A stretch of DNA of 10,382 nucleotides, taken from assembly GCA_902984215.1 (NCBI GenBank), contig CADWAF010004638.1:1-10382 (forward strand), given 5' to 3'. The position numbers were made by a program, and so were the translations under genes. Source of the DNA: Willaertia magna. Taxonomy: Eukaryota; Heterolobosea; Eutetramitea; Acrasida; Naegleriidae. Shown one piece after another: positions 1 through 8,300 of the stretch; positions within the stretch are counted from its first letter, which is position 1, and each line of letters opens with the position of its first letter. The notes under the pieces were generated by a model that had not been told where the DNA came from, made no database searches, and was given only the letters and a program-made list of their open reading frames with translations.

Positions 1-1166
1 TCTCTTTTCTCTCTATAAACACATAATAATTTTTGTAAAGAAATTGGTAAAATTGCTTCAATTAATCTTTCACTATGAAAAATCTTTTGTATTCTATTAA
101 TCCAAAATAAAATGGTTATAAAATCAAATAGAATTAAACTTATAATTAAAAACATATTTAACATTAAGTTTGGATAAGAATAAATTAGGAAATAAGCTGT
201 TGAAAAGGACATTGGTGTAAATGTTGAAATATCTTGTGACTTTTCAATTGTTCTTCTTACAATAATATAAATATTTTTAGAAATATCATTATTGTAAAGT
301 TTATTATTATTATTATAATTACTATTTTTTGGGATAAATGACGTTTGATTCATTGGATGAATTGGATTGACAGGATTATTAGTATGATTATTATAAATAG
401 GTTGATTGTAATCTTCCATTAAATTAAAAGAAATAAATTTAAATCCCATTTTAACACCATTTAAAACTTCATAATTAATTGAAGTTGGATCTAACCAATG
501 TGTTGTATTATATTTTAAAAAATCATTAAAACTTTTAAAATAAATTAAATCAACAGTTGTTGCATTTGAAAAGAAAAGTGACACTAATACAGAAATATTA
601 TTTGCTTTATCCATTTCTGGAATAATTTCAATAAATTTTTCTTGAAAGCATTTTGTAATATTCTCTTCATTTAAATTTTCATTATTTAAATTATTATTTA
701 AATTTTTATTATTTAAATTATTATTATTCATTACAATATTTGTAATTGTATTGTTATTTAAATTTTGACAAATTGGATCATTAAAATCTTTAAAATAAAT
801 TGTGTCACTTTTCCATTTAATTTCACTATCAAAAACTGTATAAAAATAAATTCCAGTTCCAATTAATAAAGATAAATTAAATAAAATTACTAAAAAGGAA
901 ATACAACATTCTTTAGATTTATTTCTAAAAGTATTCATTTGAAAAGTTGTAAAAGCTTTACAACAAATAAAAAAACAACAAAATGAACAAGATGAAATTA
1001 AAATAATTAAAATAATTAATGGAAAAATCCAAGTTGAAGAAACTATAAAATTAATTTCATTTATAAAATCGTCATAATAATTGTTTAATGTAGTTGTTGT
1101 TGACATTGATGAATATGAATCGGTATTTATTTTATTGACACCGATGGCTTGATGGAAAAAATCCAT
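1..1166 (-). CDS. Multi-pass membrane protein, partial (C-terminus beyond left edge)
   Basis: An uninterrupted minus-strand frame starts at ATG 1166-1164 and stays open for 388 codons plus 2 nt to the window edge, so the gene is cut. No intron is apparent. Visible: a Ser/Thr/Asn-rich N-terminus without a clear signal peptide; hydrophobic segments at about residues 46-68, 88-111 and 330-356; and a Cys-rich stretch around the end of TM1 and the TM1-TM2 linker (Cys60, 63, 64, 68, 69, 87, 88). A loop of about 220 residues between TM2 and TM3 has many N-glycosylation sequons (for example NNT 138, NIT 169, NIS 190, NAT 201, NTT 220, NHT 260, NQT 273), so it is probably extracellular or lumenal. An Asn/Leu-rich tract lies at about 145-168. 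The order outside N-terminus, TM, short Cys-rich cytosolic linker, TM, large glycosylated loop, TM resembles prominin or tweety proteins, but no family motif is conclusive. It diverges from the exonuclease gene across a 514-bp gap. The frame is secure; the function is unknown. Confidence 0.78.
   Translation of the reverse strand, partial: MDFFHQAIGVNKINTDSYSSMSTTTTLNNYYDDFINEINFIVSSTWIFPLIILIILISSCSFCCFFICCKAFTTFQMNTFRNKSKECCISFLVILFNLSLLIGTGIYFYTVFDSEIKWKSDTIYFKDFNDPICQNLNNNTITNIVMNNNNLNNKNLNNNLNNENLNEENITKCFQEKFIEIIPEMDKANNISVLVSLFFSNATTVDLIYFKSFNDFLKYNTTHWLDPTSINYEVLNGVKMGFKFISFNLMEDYNQPIYNNHTNNPVNPIHPMNQTSFIPKNSNYNNNNKLYNNDISKNIYIIVRRTIEKSQDISTFTPMSFSTAYFLIYSYPNLMLNMFLIISLILFDFITILFWINRIQKIFHSERLIEAILPISLQKLLCVYREKR
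662..735 (-). repeat. Asn/Leu low-complexity tract in membrane-protein loop
   Basis: On the plus strand the unit TTATTTAAA/TTTAAATT recurs several times. In the minus-strand frame it encodes alternating Leu/Asn blocks with occasional Lys or Glu (about residues 145-168). It lies in the predicted extracellular loop and probably arose by replication slippage of an AT-rich unit. It keeps the frame. Confidence 0.6.
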
Positions 1167-1477
1167 AGTGTATGTCCGAATAGTGTCTGATAGTATTTGT
1201 TGTTTATGTTATAGACTTTTTCTCTCTTTTTGATTATTAGTTTTGTGGTAATGATCTTGTTTGTAGAACTCTTTTTGACAGCAATCGTTTTCTTTTTTTT
1301 TTTGATTTGTCAGCGAAAACTATTGTGAAATTTGGCTTTTTTACAATGAATTGGTATTTAAAGAACGATAAGAAATTTCAAGAGATTAAACAACATCTGA
1401 TGGTTGGAAAGGTGGTTCCATTTAGATTAAAGTTATTAATAAATAATGTGCACTTTCAAACTAACAAATTCAAATAA

Positions 1478-1486
1478 TATATAAAA
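1478..1486 (+). promoter_or_regulatory. TATA-like element
   Basis: TATATAAAA lies about 200 bp upstream of the exonuclease ATG. It fits a TATA box oriented toward the plus-strand gene, but such strings are common in AT-rich DNA. No transcription start can be seen from sequence alone. Confidence 0.3.
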
Positions 1487-1640
1487 TGTAAATTCAATCA
1501 AGAATTGCATGATTAAACTGTATCTATCTGTTCTTTCTCTTCTTAAATGATGAAATACATAAATAAAAACACAATACGCTCAGTACATCCTTTAACTTTA
1601 CACACAAAAAGTTTTTCAATAATTAAACTTTCCAACCTGG

Positions 1641-1652
1641 CTTCCCGCCAAA
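1641..1652 (-). promoter_or_regulatory. E2F/DP-like binding site
   Basis: The minus strand reads TTTGGCGGGAAG, matching the E2F/DP consensus TTTSSCGC core in its strong TTTGGCGGGAA form. It ends 28 bp before the ATG of a predicted DNA-processing exonuclease. A G+C-rich site of this kind is conspicuous in such AT-rich surroundings. E2F sites classically drive S-phase and repair genes; that this one works so here is inference. Confidence 0.45.
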
Positions 1653-1680
1653 TTTTCATTTCAAAAAAAACCAAAAAAAA

Positions 1681-3522
1681 ATGCGAGCCTTTGGCCTTCC
1701 CACCTCGAAAAAAACAAATTTTCTATTTTCACAGCAACAATTGTTGGCACATGCAATCCGAAGAAAAAAGATAAAATTATTATCAATAATAAAGTCATCA
1801 TCATCACTAGATTATCATTGTTATTATTATCACACTAATTTTAATAGAAATGAAGATATTTCTATAATTAATTCTTTACAAAATACTTTACAAAATACTG
1901 TGGAGAGTACTTTACAAAATAATCCAATTGACAATACTTTACAAAATACGTTACAAAATAAAGAAGAATTACAACAACAATCTATTCATAATTTTCCAAA
2001 TGAAAAAAATTTATTATTTAAACAAATTAAAATAATTTTATTAAAATTACATTATATGAATCAAACTTTACAATTTATTAATTTAAATAAATTTATAAAT
2101 GAATTTTATAGAGATTTTAATTGGATTAGAAAGTTTTTAAAAAATAATAATTTAAATTTTGTAAATATTTTATTGGAATTATCTGAAAATAATAATTTAC
2201 AAAATGGTTTACAAAATGGTTTGGAAAATAATTTACAAAATAGTTTACAAAATGATTTGGAAAATAATTTAGAAAAAAGTTTACAAAAGACTTTACAAAA
2301 TGAAGATTGTAATAAAGAAGAAGAAATTTATTTTGTAATGGATGTTGAAAATAAATTAATTAAATTAAAAGAAAAATATTTAATTAAAAATAATAAAATA
2401 ATTAATTTAAATTTAAATAATTTAAATTTATTAAAAAATAATAAAAATAATAGAATTATTGTAATGAATATAAATGATTCAAATTTATTTATTGATTTAT
2501 TTTTTAATAATACTTTACAAAATAGTTTACAACAAAATACACAAAATTTACAAAAATTTATTTGTTTTGATTGTGAATGGAATTATTATGAAAAAAATTC
2601 AAAAATTAAAATAATTCAATTAAATAATGGTTGGTTGACTTTAATTTTATATATAAATAATTATAATAGTTTACAAAATATTTCTTCAATTATAAATTTA
2701 TTTAAAAATAAAAATATTTATAAATTTGGTTATGGTATACAACAAGATGTAAAATATTTAAATATTTTATTTAATTATTCTTTACAAAATACTTTACAAA
2801 ATACTGTACAACAAACTTTACAAAAAAATACACAAAATACTTTACAAAATTATTGTCATTCCATTTTAGAAATTGATTCCAAACAATACGGTTTAAATAA
2901 TTTATTAAAATTTTTAACATTACAAAAAAGAATAAATTCTTTATTAATTTTAAAATTTAATTCTTATAAAGACCATTTATGGGAATTAAAAAATTTAAAT
3001 ATCTTTACAGAAAAGGGAAAAGAAAAATTAGAATATGCAGCTTCTGATGTAATTTGCGGATTTTATCATTTTCATTCTTCTTTTTTTATTTTAATGGAAT
3101 TTAATAATTTATTTAAAAAATTATTTATAAAAAGTGAGTTTACAAAAATTGATAAAAATATGTCCACTGAAGAAAATAAAGAATTAAATAATAATAAGGA
3201 AATAATAAATAATAAGGAATTAGAGATAAATAAGGAAATGTTAGAAGATAAAGAAGAAGAAGAAGATATAGAATTACATTATTTAAAAAATTCAATTGAA
3301 TGGATTAAAGAAAATAAAATTTCAAAAGATTTTATTGAAAATTTATTAAATAATTTTGTAAATCATAATTTTGTTAATAACAACAATAATGAACAAGAAA
3401 AAGAGATAAAAATTTGTGATAATTTATTAAAAGAATATAATTTTAAAGAATTTGAAACTTCTTATGGAATACCAATATTTATTCATTGCGATTTAGAAAA
3501 GATTTGGAAAAGTTGTAAATAA
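1681..3522 (+). CDS. DEDDy 3'-5' exonuclease (WRN/EXD2-like) with LQN repeats
   Basis: This is an intronless 613-residue protein. A catalytic DEDDy domain spans about residues 290-470. Motif I is FDCEW (Asp297, Glu299), motif II has Asp356 in GYGIQQD, and motif III is YAASD (Tyr452, Asp456), so all four acidic residues and the motif III Tyr are present. Such enzymes remove nucleotides from DNA or RNA 3' ends by two-metal catalysis. The WRN/EXD2 branch is favoured by FDCEW and by YAASD followed by an aromatic-rich helix; no helicase or HRDC domain follows. LQN/LQNT repeats occupy about 66-93, 173-207, 279-291 and 368-390. The last block interrupts the catalytic domain between motifs II and III. 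An acidic/Asn-rich linker (about 490-530) leads to a C-terminal region of unknown role. The first 43 residues lack acidic residues and are rich in Lys/Arg, compatible with a mitochondrial presequence. ATG 1681 is the first Met after an in-frame stop at 1624. Family call firm; substrate unknown. Confidence 0.85.
   Translation: MRAFGLPTSKKTNFLFSQQQLLAHAIRRKKIKLLSIIKSSSSLDYHCYYYHTNFNRNEDISIINSLQNTLQNTVESTLQNNPIDNTLQNTLQNKEELQQQSIHNFPNEKNLLFKQIKIILLKLHYMNQTLQFINLNKFINEFYRDFNWIRKFLKNNNLNFVNILLELSENNNLQNGLQNGLENNLQNSLQNDLENNLEKSLQKTLQNEDCNKEEEIYFVMDVENKLIKLKEKYLIKNNKIINLNLNNLNLLKNNKNNRIIVMNINDSNLFIDLFFNNTLQNSLQQNTQNLQKFICFDCEWNYYEKNSKIKIIQLNNGWLTLILYINNYNSLQNISSIINLFKNKNIYKFGYGIQQDVKYLNILFNYSLQNTLQNTVQQTLQKNTQNTLQNYCHSILEIDSKQYGLNNLLKFLTLQKRINSLLILKFNSYKDHLWELKNLNIFTEKGKEKLEYAASDVICGFYHFHSSFFILMEFNNLFKKLFIKSEFTKIDKNMSTEENKELNNNKEIINNKELEINKEMLEDKEEEEDIELHYLKNSIEWIKENKISKDFIENLLNNFVNHNFVNNNNNEQEKEIKICDNLLKEYNFKEFETSYGIPIFIHCDLEKIWKSCK
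1876..1959 (+). repeat. LQN repeat block 1 (unit TTACAAAATACT)
   Basis: Five copies of TTACAAAA(T) encode LQN at residues 66, 70, 78, 87 and 91, usually followed by Thr, giving a 12-bp period with small interruptions. It lies N-terminal to the exonuclease domain. One unit is TTACAAAATAAA, so third positions and the fourth codon drift. Confidence 0.85.
2197..2301 (+). repeat. LQN repeat block 2, with LEN/LEK variants
   Basis: This is the longest block, residues 173-207. It holds about nine tetrapeptide units with LQN, LEN, LEK and LQK variants at strict four-residue spacing. Nucleotide variants include TTACAAAAT, TTGGAAAAT and TTAGAAAAA. The substitutions preserve Leu at each unit's first position, hinting at selection for a periodic hydrophobic residue. 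Confidence 0.85.
2515..2553 (+). repeat. LQN repeat block 3, abutting catalytic motif I
   Basis: Degenerate units (LQN, LQQ, TQN, LQK) at residues 279-291 run directly into the first strand of the exonuclease domain, ending six residues before catalytic Asp297. Nucleotide units are TTACAAAAT, TTACAACAA and ACACAAAAT. Confidence 0.75.
2782..2850 (+). repeat. LQN repeat block 4, insertion inside exonuclease fold
   Basis: Residues 368-390 form LQN/VQQ/LQK/TQN units between motif II (Asp356) and the helix leading to motif III (Tyr452). By comparison with WRN and EXD2 the insertion falls in a loop, so activity could survive it. It shares its unit with the three upstream blocks. Confidence 0.8.
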
Positions 3523-3640
3523 TAATAATTTATTTTTGGCTAAATAAGTAATTTTATTTTTTGATTTTACAATCATAGATATATTAGGAAGTATAATTTT
3601 TGAATATTAGTGTACGAAAGAAAAAAAAAAGGACTCAATA
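3523..3640. other. Convergent intergenic gap (shared 3' ends)
   Basis: A 118-bp gap separates the TAA of the exonuclease from the TAG of the minus-strand beta-propeller gene. TTTATT at 3529-3534 reads AATAAA on the minus strand, a possible poly(A) signal for the beta-propeller gene. It would place that 3' end almost at the exonuclease stop, so the 3' UTRs may overlap. A run of A at 3620-3630 is the only other feature. Confidence 0.45.
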
Positions 3641-4895
3641 CTAATCATATTTCAAAATAATAGTATCAGTTTCATCACATTTATCCATTCCTATAAATCT
3701 ATTATTAGCATAAAAACCATATTCCTTATTTATATTCTTTACAAAATTACCATATTTAAATTCACTATTATCAAATCCACATACAAAACAATAATTTTCA
3801 TGAAGTTTAGAAAATGATAAATAAGATGGCTATATTTAGATTTTTTTTGTAAAAATTATAAAAATTTTGTAAAAATTATTGTAAAAAATAACTTACATTA
3901 TATTTTAAACAATTTTGCCATTTATAAATTGGACTCCAAGTATTACAATCATAAACATAAACTGTACGATCACTTCCTATAACTCCTAATAAAGTTGTAT
4001 TTCCTTTTCTATTTTTATAATTTAAATTTACATTCATTCCAAAAACAGTTCCTCTAGTTCTAATTAATCTATTTATAGGTTTTTTAGTTCTCAAATCGTA
4101 AATTGAAACGTTATTGTATTCTGAGATTGATAAAATTGGGGATTGACTCTTTTGTAGTTCAAAAAGTTTTACTCCGGTTGGGTTTTGTAAAGTTTTGAGG
4201 GAAAATATTTCTTTTTGTATATTTTTATCGAAAATGGTAAGATCTTTTTGGTTAAATCTTGAAATGGCTAAATGTTCTTTAAAAATGGAAAGATTAGTTT
4301 CTGTCGCTTCTTGAATTGTATTTTTTGAGAAAAATTCACTTTTATAAATGGAATTATTGGTCGTTTCGGATTGAACTTTTCTTTTTTTTAAATTTCCCTC
4401 TGAAATATTTCTTCCATTTTCATCATTTTCTTCTTCTTGTTCGTTCAAAAATCTTTCTAAATTAATAAAATGAATATTTCCAAAAGGATCACTGACATAC
4501 AATTCATTTTCAAATTTCACTACATCTTTTCCCTCCAAAAAAGAAGAATCTAAAGAAATACATTTTTGTACTTTAACATCTTCAATCAAGGCTGGAAATG
4601 GAATTTTTTTATTTTTCGTTAATTTCCATTGAATATTCTCTTTTTCAGGTAAAGTAACATTTACTTTATATATCGAATTTTTATTTAAAAAGTAAAATAA
4701 ATTTTCATTTTCTAAAACTAATTTATTATTATGGATAGAAGTAGCACTATTTATAGCATAGTTATTATTTAATTTAGTTGTTGATGATACACTTGTTGAC
4801 TCTTCGGAAGAAAAACTTTTGTGAGTGCTTAAAATTTCTTCTCGTTTCGTTAGTGAATTTGTTGTGAGAAGACTCTTAGAGTAAATTTCCATCAT
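3641..4895 (-). CDS. WD40-like beta-propeller protein, two exons
   Basis: The model is exon 1 4895-3897 and exon 2 3829-3641, joined across a 67-nt intron in phase 0, giving 395 residues and ending at TAG 3643-3641. The open frame runs upstream to a GTG at 4946, but the first ATG is 4895, preceded by an A-run, so I start there. Propeller-blade signatures are visible: SISEYNNVSIYDLRTKKPI (about 261-274) and GSDRTVYVYDCNTWSPIYKW (about 307-326), and exon 2 continues the blade with a FVCGFDNSEF strand. Earlier strands such as ELYVSDPFGNIHFINLERF fit the same fold. A basic KKRK cluster at residues 170-173, in an acidic Glu/Asn-rich loop, is a candidate nuclear localisation signal. The Ser/Thr-rich N-terminus (about 1-45) looks disordered. 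I do not recognise the family; it is likely a nuclear scaffold or processing-complex subunit, but that is inference. It is convergent with the exonuclease and divergent from the ABC gene. Confidence 0.72.
3830..3896 (-). other. Spliceosomal intron of beta-propeller gene
   Basis: The minus strand reads AAT|GTAAGT at the donor and AAATATAG|CC at the acceptor; length 67 nt. Reading through meets a stop within seven codons. Splicing instead restores a 62-codon frame that continues a propeller strand. The intron contains three TTTTTACAA-type units. Confidence 0.8.
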
Positions 4896-5104
4896 TTTTT
4901 TTTTCAAAATTTTTTTTATTTTTTTAAAATTCACGGACACTTCCACTTCCTTTATGCAGTAGAATGTTCAACTCCCACCCACAAACCAACTCTTTCTCTA
5001 ATTTTTTCCCTTAATTCACTTTGCACTTCACTAAAAATACAAAACTACAAAAAAACGTTTTCAATCTCGAGCAACGCTTGTTAAAAACGCAGTACTATAC
5101 AAAG

Positions 5105-5157
5105 GACTTTAAAGTCACCGACCCCTACATCGAACGTTCACGCTATCTAGATATCTA
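5105..5157. promoter_or_regulatory. Cluster of three perfect palindromes
   Basis: GACTTTAAAGTC (5105-5116), GAACGTTC (5132-5139) and TAGATATCTA (5148-5157) are each exact inverted repeats without a spacer. They lie within 53 bp of the divergent promoter. This form suits dimeric transcription factors, though it could be chance. CTCGAG (5066-5071) and AGTACT (5091-5096) lie just upstream. Confidence 0.45.
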
Positions 5158-5162
5158 AAAAA

Positions 5163-5167
5163 CCAAT
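5163..5167 (+). promoter_or_regulatory. CCAAT box
   Basis: CCAAT is followed immediately by GGCGG, about 180 bp before the ABC start. It is a plausible NF-Y-type site by motif only. Confidence 0.25.
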
Positions 5168-5342
5168 GGCGGTAAGTGCCCAACTTATCCTTCTAATACC
5201 ATTCTAAAAAGATATCAGTTCTAGTTCGAAAAAAAATCCATTTGGAAAATTAGAAAAAAAATAAAACAACATCAACTAAATATCACTCGCCCCTTGCCTA
5301 AGATTTTCGCGTTTTCAAAAAAACACTTGATTTTCATTGAAA

Positions 5343-8300
5343 ATGTACCATATTTACATTAATAACAGTAAAAACAGTAGTAAAAGGAAAGAATTTCTCT
5401 TTTCTTTAATAATTTTATTTTTACTATTCTCTGTAATGGTAGTCTCAGTAACAACAACTAGTCTTAATAACCACTTTAATAACCATTTAAACAATAACTT
5501 AAACAATAATTTTAAAAATAATTTTAAAAATAATTTAAAAAATAATAATAATTTATTACAAGATAATAATTTAGATATTTTTAAACCAATTTGTACTACA
5601 AATAATTTACCAACATTTAATCAAACAATGTGTAATAAATTTTTAACAAATTCTTCAACGACTGACTTATTTGGAAATGATTATTGGATACAACCAAGTT
5701 GGTGTAAAGAAATTAATCCGTTCGCTACCGTTCCCTTTCTTTTTAGTGATATTACATTTCCGGAATGGATGAATGCTGAATTGGGAACGGTTTGTGAATC
5801 GATTGTAAATAACGGACCGGAAAATGGTCCCGAAACCGTTTTAACGACCGTTTTTCAGGACAATACAAAACCGTTCGGACGTAAAAATAATAATAATTCA
5901 ACAGTAAAAACGGGACCGTTAGATAAATGTAAATATATCGCTAGAATTTCAACGATAGAATTAAAACCAATTTCCTATTTTAATCATTTAACAAATCAAA
6001 CCGATCTTTTTTATCCCCGATATATTTTTTTCGGTCTCGTTACCGGTCAAATCGTTTCCATCCATTTTAATAATAATAAATTATTAACCTTATTAGGACA
6101 AACTCCAGATAATTCAACCATTAAATTAATGGACACTTTTGGTAAAGAAAATGAAGGATTTTTAGTTACAACTTCTTACAATGATTTTGTTACAATTTTT
6201 TATGGAAAATCAAGTTTAAATTTTACAATGAAATATTGTAATAGTTTTCCAAAAAGAAAAGATTTTACAATTTTACAAATTAAATTATTTTCACATATTT
6301 TAAATGATGATACAAAAGAGGAAAATGTTTATTTAGCAATTTTTTATTTTCATATTATTGATAAATTTTATGATTTAAGAATTTATAAATTAAATAATTG
6401 TAATCTTTACAATAACAATGATTACAATAATGATTACAATAATGAAAATGATTGGTTGGAACAAAATTATGAAATTTATCCTCCTTGGTATTATTCTGAT
6501 TATAATTTTAATACAAATAATAAAGAAAATAATTATAAAAATACAAATAAGGAACAAGAACAATATTTAATGGTAAATTTTAATATTTTTCGTCAAGTTG
6601 GTAATTTTAGTGATACTTTAACAATTGATAGTGCTTATTCATCTAGAACTTTATTATTAATTTATTGTTATAATCAAGTTAGAATTATTGAATTTGTTCC
6701 AACTACTATTAATAAATATAATAATTATAAAGATTACAATAAAATAGATTACAATAATAAAGAAACGTATATTATTGATTTTGATGATAATTTATTTAAT
6801 AATTCAACATTTTATTTTGCACAAAAAGGTGAAATTATAACTGCAGCAAATATTATGGGAGAACATTTAAGAAGAATAAATATGAATACATCATATTGTG
6901 AAAATATAGATGCCAATCAATCACAAAGTTTATATTTATTATTAACTATAAATTATAAAAATAATACAATTTTAAAAATTATAAGTTTACCTGAATTTGA
7001 AAATTATAATTTCTTTAATGATTTAAATAGAAATTTATTTAATCCAACAAATAGAAATTTAATAATGGATCATTGTGATATTGAATTTGGTTTTTATTTT
7101 AATATTAAAACAAATCAATGTGAAAAATATTATGAATATTCATTTTCTTTATTTAAAGAAATTACTAAAATTAGACAAATTAAAACTAGATTTATGAATT
7201 TACCTGAAGAATATAATAAATATCTTCCATTATTATTAAGTACTACATTAGATGCACAAGATTTTTGTAATTTAATTTCATTTAATAATCCAACTTTATT
7301 TAAAACGTGTATTTCCATGTATAATACAACACATTGTGGTTTAGATTTATTAAAGAATTTAGGCGGGAATATTTTAGAAAATATTTTAAAAACTAATTGG
7401 ATGCATCAAATTTATATTTCAACAAGTGATAGAAAAGTATTGGTTTTTGGTTTACAACAAAAATTATGTACACAACAACAAGTTGTTTTAGAAAAATTTA
7501 ATGAAATTAATTTTATTGGTGATATTGAAGATTTAGATCTTTCCTTAAATGGACAACACATGTTTGTAACGATTAGTAGAGAAAGATGGGAATTACAATC
7601 AATTAAAAGATATGAAGAGATTTGTAAAGAATTAATTAATAATCCAGATGATCCCTTTTTAAAACCTTTTTCATTTCAATGTAAAGAACAACCTGCTAGA
7701 CCAATTGATTTAAATCAATATGGTCAATATACAAGTAATTGTTTTAGTGGTATTTATTGTGGTTCTTTAAATTCAGTTAAAATTGAAAAGGTACCAAATG
7801 GTAAATTTACTTTAAGACCAAATGCAGTAAATAATTGTGAAAAGAATTATTTTTGTATAAATGGTGTAAAAACGAAATGTCCAATTGGTTTTAGTTGTCC
7901 ATATGAAGGAATGGTTAAACCTATTCCTTGTAGTTCAGATAAATTATTATTGTCTTCTTCTTCATCATTTGGTAGTGTACCTGATGTGGGGATGGGATAT
8001 AGTAGTAAAATTAAAGATAATAATGAAAGGAATTCGTGGTCACCCTACGTGTTAAATTCAACGTGTTATGGTGAAGGATTGAATGAGGGAATTAATTGTC
8101 CTGATGGAACGTTATGTATTGCTCCTTATTTTCCACCTTTACCTGTTAGTAAGTTTTTATTTTAAATAATTTTATTTTATTTATTTTAATTTTAAATAAT
8201 TTATTAATTTTAAATAATAATAAGGTCCTGGATATTTTGTTGACAATTATAAAAATATTAAGGAATGTAAAATTGGAGAATATTGTAATCTTGGAAGATT

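Larger units (their letters stand above)
1167..1680. promoter_or_regulatory. Divergent intergenic promoter region
   Basis: These 514 bp separate the divergently transcribed membrane-protein and exonuclease genes, so they should hold both promoters. I see homopyrimidine/T-rich stretches at about 1219-1230 and 1282-1302, a TATA-like TATATAAAA at 1478-1486, a pyrimidine tract around 1528-1545, and an E2F-like site at 1641-1652. An A-rich run sits immediately before ATG 1681. Short open frames begin at 1346 (43 codons) and 1547 (75 codons, overlapping the exonuclease start in another frame). Neither looks like a conserved protein; if transcribed they would act as upstream ORFs. No RNA gene was recognised. 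Confidence 0.5.
4896..5342. promoter_or_regulatory. Divergent intergenic promoter region, G+C-richer than its genes
   Basis: These 447 bp separate the start of the beta-propeller gene (minus) and the ABC transporter gene (plus). Segment 5101-5160 has 24/60 G+C against only a few percent in parts of the coding DNA. It holds three perfect palindromes (5105-5157), a CCAAT box at 5163-5167 directly followed by GGCGG, a TTTTCGCG element near 5304, and A-runs close to both start codons. I see no TATA box at a convincing distance, no RNA gene, and no coding frame of length. Confidence 0.5.

Noticed and set aside
1346..1477. 43-codon open frame in the intergenic region
   Set aside because: Short, no recognisable family, and no splice pair linking it to the exonuclease with confidence. 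Its codons are less AT-biased, but so is the whole spacer.
1547..1774. 75-codon open frame overlapping the exonuclease start
   Set aside because: No domain or hydrophobic pattern, a different frame from the well-supported exonuclease, and a range that includes promoter-like sequence; at most an upstream ORF.
1876..2850. CRISPR array or mobile-element repeats
   Set aside because: Units are short, in frame and without unique spacers of constant length; no transposase, terminal repeats or target duplications are seen anywhere in the window.
4896..4946. N-terminal extension of the propeller protein starting at GTG 4946
   Set aside because: The first codon is GTG, not ATG, in a eukaryotic context; the stretch is an A/Lys-rich run, and the first ATG with an A-rich leader is 4895.
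5166..5177. ATG GCG followed by GTAAGT, resembling a tiny first exon of the ABC gene
   Set aside because: It would add only two residues, no matching acceptor keeps a convincing frame, and the signal peptide from ATG 5343 is already complete. Transcript data could revive it.
5337..5342. TTG start for the ABC protein
   Set aside because: TTG is not a normal eukaryotic start; the next Met codon, ATG 5343, precedes the signal peptide directly.
7130..7318. Minus-strand open frame inside the ABC exon 1
   Set aside because: It is an antisense shadow of an uninterrupted coding exon and shows no domain.
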